From the NCBI GenBank assembly GCA_003565055.1, contig PXDM01000125.1:1-5394 (forward strand): a DNA stretch of 5,394 nt, written 5' to 3'. This document shows positions 1 through 5,394 of this stretch, one piece after another. The stretch is from Paracoccaceae bacterium. GTDB taxonomy: Bacteria > Pseudomonadota > Alphaproteobacteria > Rhodobacterales > Rhodobacteraceae. A model generated the notes under the pieces. That model worked only from the letters and a program-made list of their open reading frames with translations, was not told the origin of the DNA and ran no database searches. A program made the translations under genes and the position numbers. Within the stretch, counting starts at the first letter, position 1, and each line of letters starts with the position of its first letter.

Positions 1-1
1 C

Positions 2-1060
2 TATACCGGCAATCACGGCTCGACCTTCAACATGGTGCTCTTCACCCTGTCGCTGATGATCGGGACCGCGGGTCTGCCCCATGTCATCATCCGCTTCTTC
101 ACGGTTCCGAAAGTGGCAGATGCGCGGACCTCGGCAGGCTGGGCGCTGGTCTTCATCGCGCTGCTCTACACGGTCGCTCCGGCTGTGGGCGCCATGGCGC
201 GTCTGAACATCATCACGACGCTGTGGCCGGACGGGATACAGGGCGAACCGCTTGCGTTCGACGAACGTCCCGACTGGATGCATAACTGGGAACGCACAGG
301 TCTGTTGCGCTTCGAGGACAAGAATGGCGATGGTCTGATCCAGTACTATAACGCGGCCAACCCGCCCCAGCGTGCAATCGACGAGGGCTGGGAAGGCAAC
401 GAGATGGTGCTCTTCAACAATGACATCCTCGTTCTGGCCAATCCCGAGATTGCACAGCTTCCGGGTTGGGTGATCGGTCTGATCGCGGCAGGTGGTCTGG
501 CGGCGGCTCTGTCCACCGCAGCGGGTCTGTTGCTGGCGATCTCTTCAGCAGTGTCGCACGATCTGATCAAGTCGATGATCAATCCAGGGATCTCGGAAAA
601 GGGTGAACTTCTGGCCGCCCGGATCTCGATGGCCTTTGCGATTGCGCTGGCGACCTATCTGGGCCTCAACCCGCCGGGCTTTGCCGCGCAGGTGGTGGCA
701 CTGGCCTTCGGTCTGGCAGCCGCATCGCTCTTCCCGGCGATCATGATGGGGATCTTCTCCAAGAAGATGAACTCGTCCGGTGCGATTGCAGGGATGATTG
801 TGGGTCTGGCCTCGACCGTTCTCTATATCTTCACCTATCTGGGCTGGTTCTTCATTCCGGGCACCAACATGCTGCCCAACACGCCGGATAACTGGCTGTT
901 CGGTATCTCGCCGCTGAGCTTCGGCGCAGTGGGTGCGGCGCTGAACTTCATCGCAGCATTCATTGTAATGAAGATGACAGCGCCGGTTCCGACGGAAATC
1001 GAGGAACTCGTGGAATCGATCCGCGTGCCGAAAGGTGCTGCTGGCGCAGTCGACCACTGA
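2..1060 (+). CDS. Sodium:solute symporter (VC_2705-like, acetate/monocarboxylate permease type), 5' truncated
   Basis: C-terminal ~352 residues of an inner-membrane Na+/solute symporter (SSS/SLC5 family). The frame is open from base 2 and codes for transporter-like sequence before the first ATG at 32, so that Met is internal and the true start lies upstream. At least seven hydrophobic segments are visible, roughly at bases 32-100, 150-210, 460-555, 625-665, 680-755, 780-845 and 910-975. The segment at about 497-560 contains AAALSTAAGLLLAISSA, which resembles the helix of PutP/SLC5 proteins that supplies Ser and Thr to the Na2 sodium site; the matching Ser-Thr is at 512-517. LMIGTAGLPHVIIRFFTVP near the start is typical of the ActP/VC_2705 branch. 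A hydrophilic extramembrane insert at about 230-440 carries an EF-hand-like loop. Family members run ~550-600 residues, so about 40% is missing. The substrate is inferred to be acetate or another short carboxylate. Glycine codons favour GGT far more than in the downstream genes. Confidence 0.93.
   Translation, partial: YTGNHGSTFNMVLFTLSLMIGTAGLPHVIIRFFTVPKVADARTSAGWALVFIALLYTVAPAVGAMARLNIITTLWPDGIQGEPLAFDERPDWMHNWERTGLLRFEDKNGDGLIQYYNAANPPQRAIDEGWEGNEMVLFNNDILVLANPEIAQLPGWVIGLIAAGGLAAALSTAAGLLLAISSAVSHDLIKSMINPGISEKGELLAARISMAFAIALATYLGLNPPGFAAQVVALAFGLAAASLFPAIMMGIFSKKMNSSGAIAGMIVGLASTVLYIFTYLGWFFIPGTNMLPNTPDNWLFGISPLSFGAVGAALNFIAAFIVMKMTAPVPTEIEELVESIRVPKGAAGAVDH
317..352 (+). other. EF-hand-like calcium-binding loop within the symporter
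   Basis: The symporter frame reads DKNGDGLIQYYN here. This fits the 12-residue EF-hand/dockerin-type loop: Asp at position 1, Asn at 3, Asp at 5, Gly at 6 and Ile at 8. Position 12 is Asn rather than the usual Glu. It sits in a hydrophilic insert between two membrane segments, so it is probably in an extramembrane loop. No flanking helix pair of a complete EF-hand is obvious. Metal binding is inferred, not shown. Confidence 0.55.
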
Positions 1061-1077
1061 TCCAGCGCAAAGAAATT

Positions 1078-1108
1078 GGCCTGCCCCTGTGCGACACAGG
1101 GGCAGGCC
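1078..1108. terminator. Perfect 14-bp hairpin after the symporter gene, possible terminator or processing element
   Basis: The arm GGCCTGCCCCTGTG (1078-1091) is followed by a CGA loop (1092-1094) and its exact reverse complement (1095-1108). It begins 17 bases after the symporter stop codon and ends 36 bases before the next start. On the + strand the stem is followed by GCCCACTC, with no U-tract, so it is not a canonical intrinsic terminator for the symporter. Read on the - strand the stem is followed by AATTTCTTT, which is closer to a terminator tail. It may act as a partial terminator, a 3'-end stabiliser that lets symporter mRNA accumulate above downstream mRNA, or a bidirectional element. 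Confidence 0.6.
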
Positions 1109-1144
1109 GCCCACTCACGGGCCGTCAGATCAGGATGACGCGAC

Positions 1145-2971
1145 ATGACGGACACATCGCCCAAGGTGCTGGAGTTTCTCCAGAACGTGCACCCCTACGA
1201 TTCCCTGCCGCAGGACGAGCTGGCGCGCGTCGCCAGTTGCTTCAGCCGCAGTGAGGTGCCTGCAGGCACGGTCATCTATTCCTCTGGTGATCCGATCACC
1301 GGTGTGTATCTCGTCAAATCGGGCACAGTCGAGGTCACCGACAGCCATGGCGCACTGGTCTCGATGCTCAGCCCGCGCAATTCCTTCGGCGAGCGGGGCT
1401 TGTTGCGCGACGGGCTTGCGGTGACCACCGCGACCACGACTTCGGACGCGGTCATCCTGTGCCTGCCCGCGGACGAGTTGCGCCATCTCATCGCCAATTT
1501 CCCCGCCTTCGAGCGCTTTTTCACGCGCGGCAAAAGCGGGCAATCGGCGCGACAGAATGACCTCGCCACGCTGAAAGTGTCGGATCTGATGGCGCGCAAG
1601 CCCTTGAGCGTGACGCCCGCGACCACGGCGCAAGAGGCCGCAAAGCTGATGCGCCAGCACCGCTTTTCCTGCGTGCCCGTGGTCGAGGGCGATAAGCTGG
1701 TGGGCATTGTCACGACGCGCGATCTGTCGGGCCGGGTGCTGGCCGAGGGGCGCGCCGCTGACACGCCGCTGGCCGAGATCATGACCCCCGACCCCCTGTC
1801 GCTGAGCCCGCAATCACTGGGCTCGGACATTCTGCACATGATGCTGGAAAACCGCATCGGGCATCTGCCCGTGGTGCGCGATGGCAAGCTGCTGGGCATG
1901 ATCACCCAGACGGATCTGACGCGGTTTCAGGCGATCAGCTCGGCGCAGCTTGTGCGCGATGCGGCAGTGGCCACGACCTATGAGGGGCTTGCCGATGTGA
2001 CCGCGCGCATCCCGCAACTGCTGGTGCAGCTTGTCGGCGCGCATAATGCGCATGAAATCGTGACGCGGCTCATCACCGATATCGCCGACACGGTGACCCG
2101 GCGGCTGCTGAAGCTGGCCGAGACCGAGCTGGGGCCGGCCCCGGTGCCCTATCTCTGGGCGGCCTGCGGCTCTCAGGGGCGGCAGGAACAGACCGGCGTC
2201 AGCGATCAGGACAATTGCATCATCATCGACGATTCCGTGACGCCCGATGACATGCCCTATTACGCCGATCTCGCCCGCTTCGTGTCCGACGGGCTGAACG
2301 CAGTGGGCTATTTCTACTGCCCCGGCGACATGATGGCGACCAATCCGCGCTGGTGCCAGCCCGCGCGTGTCTGGCGGCGCTATTTCCAGGGCTGGATCAA
2401 CACGCCCTCGCCCGAAGCGCAGATGCTGGCCTCGGTCATGTTCGACCTGCGCCCCATCGGCGGGCAAGTGAGCCTGTTTCGCACATTGCAGGAGGAAACT
2501 CTTGCGGCGGCCTCGAAGAATTCGATCTTCGTTGCGCATATGGTGTCGAACTCGGTCAAACACGCGCCGCCGCTGGGGCTCTTGCGCAGTTTCGCGACCA
2601 TCCGTTCGGGCGAATACAAGAACCATGTCGACATGAAGCTCGGCGGAGTCGTTCCGGTGACCGATCTGGGCCGCGTCTATGCGCTGCGCGGGCGGATCTC
2701 GGCGGCAAATACCCGCGCGCGGCTTCTGGCGGCGGAAGAACAGGGCGTGATCTCGGTGTCGGGCGCGCGCGATCTGATCGAGGCTTACGACCTGATCGCC
2801 AATATGCGCTTGGAAAATCAGGCCAATCTGGTGCGCATGGGGCGCAAGCCGGACAATTTTCTCGCGCCCTCCGACCTGTCGGATTTCGAGCGCAGCCATT
2901 TGCGCGACGCGTTCGTCGTGGTGCGGACCATGCAATCGGCCATTGGCCAGCTTGCGGGCACATTAGGGTAA
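1145..2971 (+). CDS. cNMP-binding/CBS-pair/DUF294 nucleotidyltransferase-like signalling protein
   Basis: A 608-residue soluble protein with no signal peptide or membrane helix. In order: a cyclic-nucleotide-binding-type beta-roll at ~20-135, with phosphate-cassette sequence FGERGLL at 81-87; two CBS motifs at ~144-198 and ~206-264, each ending in a GIVTTRDL/GMITQTDL signature; a DUF294 GlnD-like nucleotidyltransferase domain at ~300-430 with G342-S343-x-G345-R346 and D354-x-D356, the expected nucleotide and metal motifs; and the DUF294 C-terminal domain at ~455-600 (PPLGLLRSF, DLGRVYALRGR). CBS pairs commonly bind AMP/ATP. The beta-roll has Ala92 where classical cAMP receptors carry the phosphate-binding Arg, so canonical cAMP binding is doubtful. 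The start is supported by CAGGA at 1131-1135, nine bases before the ATG. In many proteobacteria such proteins sit beside this class of symporter and are thought to regulate it; the nucleotidyl-transfer substrate is not known to me. The length is normal and all motifs of the nucleotidyltransferase core appear intact. Confidence 0.93.
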   Translation: MTDTSPKVLEFLQNVHPYDSLPQDELARVASCFSRSEVPAGTVIYSSGDPITGVYLVKSGTVEVTDSHGALVSMLSPRNSFGERGLLRDGLAVTTATTTSDAVILCLPADELRHLIANFPAFERFFTRGKSGQSARQNDLATLKVSDLMARKPLSVTPATTAQEAAKLMRQHRFSCVPVVEGDKLVGIVTTRDLSGRVLAEGRAADTPLAEIMTPDPLSLSPQSLGSDILHMMLENRIGHLPVVRDGKLLGMITQTDLTRFQAISSAQLVRDAAVATTYEGLADVTARIPQLLVQLVGAHNAHEIVTRLITDIADTVTRRLLKLAETELGPAPVPYLWAACGSQGRQEQTGVSDQDNCIIIDDSVTPDDMPYYADLARFVSDGLNAVGYFYCPGDMMATNPRWCQPARVWRRYFQGWINTPSPEAQMLASVMFDLRPIGGQVSLFRTLQEETLAAASKNSIFVAHMVSNSVKHAPPLGLLRSFATIRSGEYKNHVDMKLGGVVPVTDLGRVYALRGRISAANTRARLLAAEEQGVISVSGARDLIEAYDLIANMRLENQANLVRMGRKPDNFLAPSDLSDFERSHLRDAFVVVRTMQSAIGQLAGTLG

Positions 2972-2986
2972 GGGACGACAGTAGAG

Positions 2987-3535
2987 ATGATCCTCGAATT
3001 TCTGGCAGTGATCGTGGCGGGATTTGGCGGTGGCGGCACTGCGATGATTCTGCGCCGGCTGAGCAGGCAGCGCCTGCCGGAATGGCTGACGCCTGCAGGC
3101 GTGGCCATGGGCATGATCGCCATGGTGATCTATCTCGAATATTCCTGGGCCGACCGCTTCGAGCGTGGTGTGCCCGAAGACGTGGTGGTCGTGAGCCGCA
3201 ACCAGCATGTGTCCTGGACACGTCCCTGGACCTTTGCCGTGCCGCTGACCAATCGCATCATTGCCGTGGACAACCGCATCCGCCAGCGCAACCTGACCAA
3301 TCCTGATCTGGTGCGCACAGGCGTGATTCTGCGCGAAAGATGGGCGCTGTCCATGGGGTTTCAGTCGATTTTCGATTGCGCGAATGCGCGCCGGGCGGAT
3401 CTGACCGAGGGCACGCGACTGGATGAGGAGGGGCTTCCTGTCGCGGCTGAATGGTACAGGCTCGCGCCTGACGACCCGTTTCTGACGACTGCTTGTGGAG
3501 GAGGAGCACATGGAGGACACGTCCCGGAAAGCTGA
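2987..3535 (+). CDS. Small two-helix membrane protein of unknown function
   Basis: A 182-residue protein I cannot assign to a named family. Two hydrophobic helices are visible at ~2-22 and ~34-50, separated by a strongly basic turn (RRLSRQR, 23-29). By the positive-inside rule the turn is cytoplasmic, which places the ~130-residue polar C-terminal region in the periplasm. The start has AAGGGA at 2970-2975, 11 bases upstream, overlapping the previous stop codon; the gap from that gene is 15 bp. The last 26 bp overlap the response regulator gene, so the final residues (CGGGAHGGHVPES) are partly encoded by that gene's ribosome-binding site and start and may be under little constraint as protein. 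The position between the DUF294 gene and a receiver suggests a role in the same circuit, possibly as a periplasmic sensor or symporter partner; this is inference. The frame has the same codon style as its neighbours, and similar hypothetical proteins recur at this position in Rhodobacterales as far as I recall. Confidence 0.8.
   Translation: MILEFLAVIVAGFGGGGTAMILRRLSRQRLPEWLTPAGVAMGMIAMVIYLEYSWADRFERGVPEDVVVVSRNQHVSWTRPWTFAVPLTNRIIAVDNRIRQRNLTNPDLVRTGVILRERWALSMGFQSIFDCANARRADLTEGTRLDEEGLPVAAEWYRLAPDDPFLTTACGGGAHGGHVPES
3497..3506 (+). promoter_or_regulatory. Strong Shine-Dalgarno that fixes the response-regulator start
   Basis: GGAGGAGGAG lies just before ATG 3510, placing a GGAGG core 5-8 bases upstream. 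A GTG at 3495 is in the same frame but lies at the edge of this purine run, with no comparable site ahead of it. The site therefore supports 3510 rather than 3495 as the start. It lies inside the end of the preceding gene, so the two are probably translationally coupled. Confidence 0.8.
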
Positions 3536-3932
3536 AATCCTGGTGGTGGAGGATGAGGATAATATTGCCATCGCCCTGAATTATCTGCTGACCCGCGAGG
3601 GCTACAACCAGACGCGCATCGCCACTGGTGCGGGTGCGGTCGATATCATTCGCGAGCGCAAGCCCGATCTGGTCTTGCTCGACGTCATGCTGCCCGAGGT
3701 CTCGGGCTATGAGATCTGCCAATCGGTGCGCGCCGATCCTGATTGCGCCGGGGTGCGCATTCTGATGATGACTGCGCGCGGCTCTGCGATGGAGCGGCGC
3801 AAGGGGCTGGCAATGGGGGCTGATGGCTTCATCTCCAAACCCTTCGAGCTAAAAGAACTCCGCGAGGAAGTGCGCGCGATGCTCGCGGGCGAGACCGCGC
3901 CAGAACCGCAGCCCGGCGGCGCGGATGTTTGA
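3510..3932 (+). CDS. Single-domain CheY-like response regulator
   Basis: A 140-residue receiver with no output domain. Numbered from ATG 3510, the conserved residues are present: acidic pair E14-D15 (in LVVEDEDN), phosphoacceptor D58 (LLDVMLPEVSG), T88 and K110 (SKPF). It should accept phosphate from a histidine kinase and work through protein-protein contact, since only a short Pro/Gly-rich tail follows the receiver after about residue 130. The start follows a strong ribosome-binding site. It overlaps the preceding gene by 26 bp and the next gene by 8 bp, which implies co-translation. The neighbouring kinase-like protein lacks catalytic residues, so the phosphodonor is likely encoded elsewhere, or the neighbour is a non-catalytic partner. 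It is not a transcription factor, because no DNA-binding domain is present. Confidence 0.95.
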   Translation: MEDTSRKAEILVVEDEDNIAIALNYLLTREGYNQTRIATGAGAVDIIRERKPDLVLLDVMLPEVSGYEICQSVRADPDCAGVRILMMTARGSAMERRKGLAMGADGFISKPFELKELREEVRAMLAGETAPEPQPGGADV

Positions 3933-5394
3933 CCGTCTCAGCCTGCGCGTCCGGGTGCTGTTGTTTTTCGCAGCACTCGGTCTGGGCTCTGTCGCCGCAA
4001 TGGGCCTCGGCGGCTGGGTTGTGCTGTCGCGTGCCGAATCGCCCGAACTCATGGGTCCGATGCTGCAAGCGGGCATCCTCGGCGGGTTTCTGATCGTCTT
4101 TCTGGTCACCGGCATCTGGTATCTTTTCGATGCCAATGTCGCGCGCGCCATTGATGCGCTTGCCAATGCGATCCGCACCCGCGCTGTGGCAGGCGTGAAT
4201 GACGAGCTTGGGCCGGAGCGCGATCAGGCGAAATATCTCGGCGATCTGGCGCCCGCCGCCAATGCGATCACGCAATCTCTGGCGCAGACGCGCAACGCGC
4301 TGGCCGAATCGGTCGCGCGCGAGACCTCGCGCCTGTCGGCCGAGAAATCGCGGCTCGAGAAACTCCTCTCCGATGTGCCGGTCGCGGTGCTCTTGTGCAA
4401 TGCCGATTTTCAGCTCGTTTTCTATAACGGGCAGGCCGTCGATGTGCTGGGCGCAGGCGGCACGCCGGGGCTCGACCGCAATCTGGTCGATTATCTGCGC
4501 GAAGGCCCGGTGCGCCATGCCTATGACCGGCTCAGCAAGCTCAATGACCCGGACGCGGCCACGGATCTTCTCTGCGCGACCATCGGCACAGGGCGGCTCT
4601 TGTCGGGCCGGATGCGGGTTCTGCGGCGCACGGACAATACCCGCCGACCGGGATTCGTGCTCACCCTGCGCGATGTGACCGCCGATCTGCGCAATCACAC
4701 GGCGCGCGAGGCGCTGCTGGCCGAAGTGCTCGACCGTGTGCGCCGCCCGACGGCCAATCTCCAGACGGTCATCGGCGTGATGTCCGAAAGCGAGGGGCTG
4801 GCCCCGTCGAGCGATCTCAGTGATGCGCTGATGATCGAAGTGCAGGCGCTGAGCCAAGCGGTGACCGAGCTCGGCCTGCGCTATGATGAAGGGCGCAATG
4901 ACTGGCGCGCGCAGGGCCAGATCCGCGCAGCCGATCTGATGGACGGGATCGCGGCGCAATATGACGCGATGGAGCTTTCGCTGCAGCCCGAGGGGCCGGA
5001 TCTGATCCTGTCCTGCGACGGGTTTGAGCTGGCGCTGCTGTTTCGGTGGCTCGGTGCCCGGCTCTCGGGCGGGGGGTATGCGCGCGACTTCCGGCTCTGT
5101 CTGACCGAAGAGGACGGCCCCGGCGCTGTCTTCGACCTGAAATGGCAGGGCACGCATCTGACCGTGGGCGAGCTCGATGCCTGGCTTGGCGAAGAACTGG
5201 ACCCCGACATCCCCGATCTGACTGCACGCGCGGTGCTCAATGCCCATGCGACCGAAGTCTGGACCGAGGCGGCGGCGGATGGCTGGTCGCTGGTCCGCCT
5301 GCCCATCCCCAACGCCCGCCGCGCCACCAGCCGCCCGCCGCCGATCCAGCGCGAAGTCGTTTACGATTTCGAGCTCTTGTCCAAGGAGCGCAAC
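3925..5394 (+). CDS. Membrane-anchored PAS protein with degenerate histidine-kinase core, 3' truncated (probable exonuclease fusion)
   Basis: Opens at ATG 3925 with an 8-bp overlap (ATGTTTGA) of the response regulator and stays open through 490 codons to the window edge. Two membrane helices at ~11-34 and ~46-68 flank a periplasmic loop of only about 11 residues. A HAMP-like/helical linker runs to ~145 and includes a charged coiled-coil stretch at ~115-147. A PAS-like domain spans ~147-252 (LLSDVPVAVLLCNADFQLVF; end FVLTLRDVT). Then comes a region with the layout of a kinase dimerisation helix plus ATPase domain (~255-463). The H-box equivalent reads DRVRRPTANL with Asp270 at the His position; the N-box equivalent (FELALLFRWLGARL) has R374 and A378 in place of the Asn residues; and no glycine-rich ATP lid is present. 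It ends in a basic/proline linker (RRATSRPPPIQ). Rhodobacterales proteins of this layout, from memory, continue into a DnaQ-like DEDD 3'-5' exonuclease, and automated annotation may name them for that domain. No close strong Shine-Dalgarno is seen, so translation probably depends on coupling. Confidence 0.85.
   Translation, partial: MFDRLSLRVRVLLFFAALGLGSVAAMGLGGWVVLSRAESPELMGPMLQAGILGGFLIVFLVTGIWYLFDANVARAIDALANAIRTRAVAGVNDELGPERDQAKYLGDLAPAANAITQSLAQTRNALAESVARETSRLSAEKSRLEKLLSDVPVAVLLCNADFQLVFYNGQAVDVLGAGGTPGLDRNLVDYLREGPVRHAYDRLSKLNDPDAATDLLCATIGTGRLLSGRMRVLRRTDNTRRPGFVLTLRDVTADLRNHTAREALLAEVLDRVRRPTANLQTVIGVMSESEGLAPSSDLSDALMIEVQALSQAVTELGLRYDEGRNDWRAQGQIRAADLMDGIAAQYDAMELSLQPEGPDLILSCDGFELALLFRWLGARLSGGGYARDFRLCLTEEDGPGAVFDLKWQGTHLTVGELDAWLGEELDPDIPDLTARAVLNAHATEVWTEAAADGWSLVRLPIPNARRATSRPPPIQREVVYDFELLSKERN

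Noticed and set aside
32..34. ATG at 32 as the symporter start
   Set aside because: The same frame is open from base 2 and encodes family-like sequence (YTGNHGSTFN) leading into a transmembrane helix, and the protein would lack its first membrane segments.
1061..1144. Possible promoter ahead of the DUF294 gene
   Set aside because: The gap is mostly hairpin and I see no convincing -35/-10 pair or known operator, so no promoter is called.
1256..1269. 14-bp palindrome GTGCCTGCAGGCAC, and a similar one at 3089-3102 (ACGCCTGCAGGCGT), sharing the core GCCTGCAGGC
   Set aside because: Both fall inside coding frames and encode Pro-Ala-Gly in well-behaved protein stretches; two copies in GC-rich DNA 1.8 kb apart are too few to call an operator or repeat family.
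1814..2935. 373-codon open frame on the - strand
   Set aside because: Mirror of the DUF294 gene, which has clear domain motifs; the antisense translation shows low-complexity Arg/His/Gly content and no family resemblance.
2353..3306. 317-codon + strand frame spanning two genes
   Set aside because: Overlaps the DUF294 C-terminal domain and the small membrane protein in another frame; Arg/Ala/Gly-rich translation with no domain, so judged a shadow frame.
3495..3497. GTG at 3495 as the response-regulator start
   Set aside because: It lies at the edge of the purine-rich ribosome-binding site; ATG 3510 has ideal spacing and gives a standard receiver N-terminus.
3829..5247. 472-codon open frame on the - strand
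   Set aside because: Lies opposite the PAS/kinase-like gene and the end of the receiver gene; composition rich in Arg, His, Gln and Pro with no recognisable domain, as expected from the reverse complement of GC-rich coding DNA.
1..5394. CRISPR arrays, tRNA/rRNA genes, insertion sequences or phage genes
   Set aside because: No spaced direct repeats, tRNA-like cloverleaf, transposase motifs or terminal inverted repeats were seen; the window is almost wholly filled by the five genes.

Overview
The window looks like high-GC alphaproteobacterial DNA, most likely Rhodobacterales (Rhodobacter, Paracoccus or Roseobacter relatives). That rests on GC-rich third positions, tightly packed overlapping genes, and gene order: a VC_2705-type sodium:solute symporter, then a cNMP/CBS/DUF294 protein, then signalling genes. 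The placement comes from remembered family and synteny patterns; no search was run.

All five genes are on the + strand. (1) 2-1060 is the 3' part of a sodium:solute symporter of the acetate/monocarboxylate-permease type; its start lies upstream of the window. (2) 1061-1144 is a short gap dominated by a perfect 14-bp hairpin. (3) 1145-2971 encodes a complete 608-residue cytoplasmic regulator made of a cNMP-binding-like domain, a CBS pair, a DUF294 nucleotidyltransferase-like domain and its C-terminal partner domain. (4) 2987-3535 encodes a small two-helix membrane protein of unknown function. (5) 3510-3932 encodes a CheY-like single-domain response regulator. (6) 3925 to the window edge opens a membrane-anchored PAS protein whose following region has the layout of a histidine kinase but lacks the phosphoacceptor His and the ATP-binding residues. 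Related proteins usually continue into a DnaQ-like 3'-5' exonuclease domain, which here would lie beyond the window.

Genes 3-6 look like one transcription unit: a 15-bp gap, then 26-bp and 8-bp overlaps. The likely theme is control of carboxylate (acetate-like) uptake by the symporter. The DUF294 protein resembles the GlnD nucleotidyltransferase and carries adenylate-sensing modules, so it could tie transport to energy or nucleotide state. The response regulator is chemically intact, but the kinase-like protein beside it appears unable to phosphorylate it. The most interesting features are that pseudo-kinase next to an intact receiver, the EF-hand-like loop in the symporter, and the hairpin whose U-rich flank faces the wrong way for the genes present.
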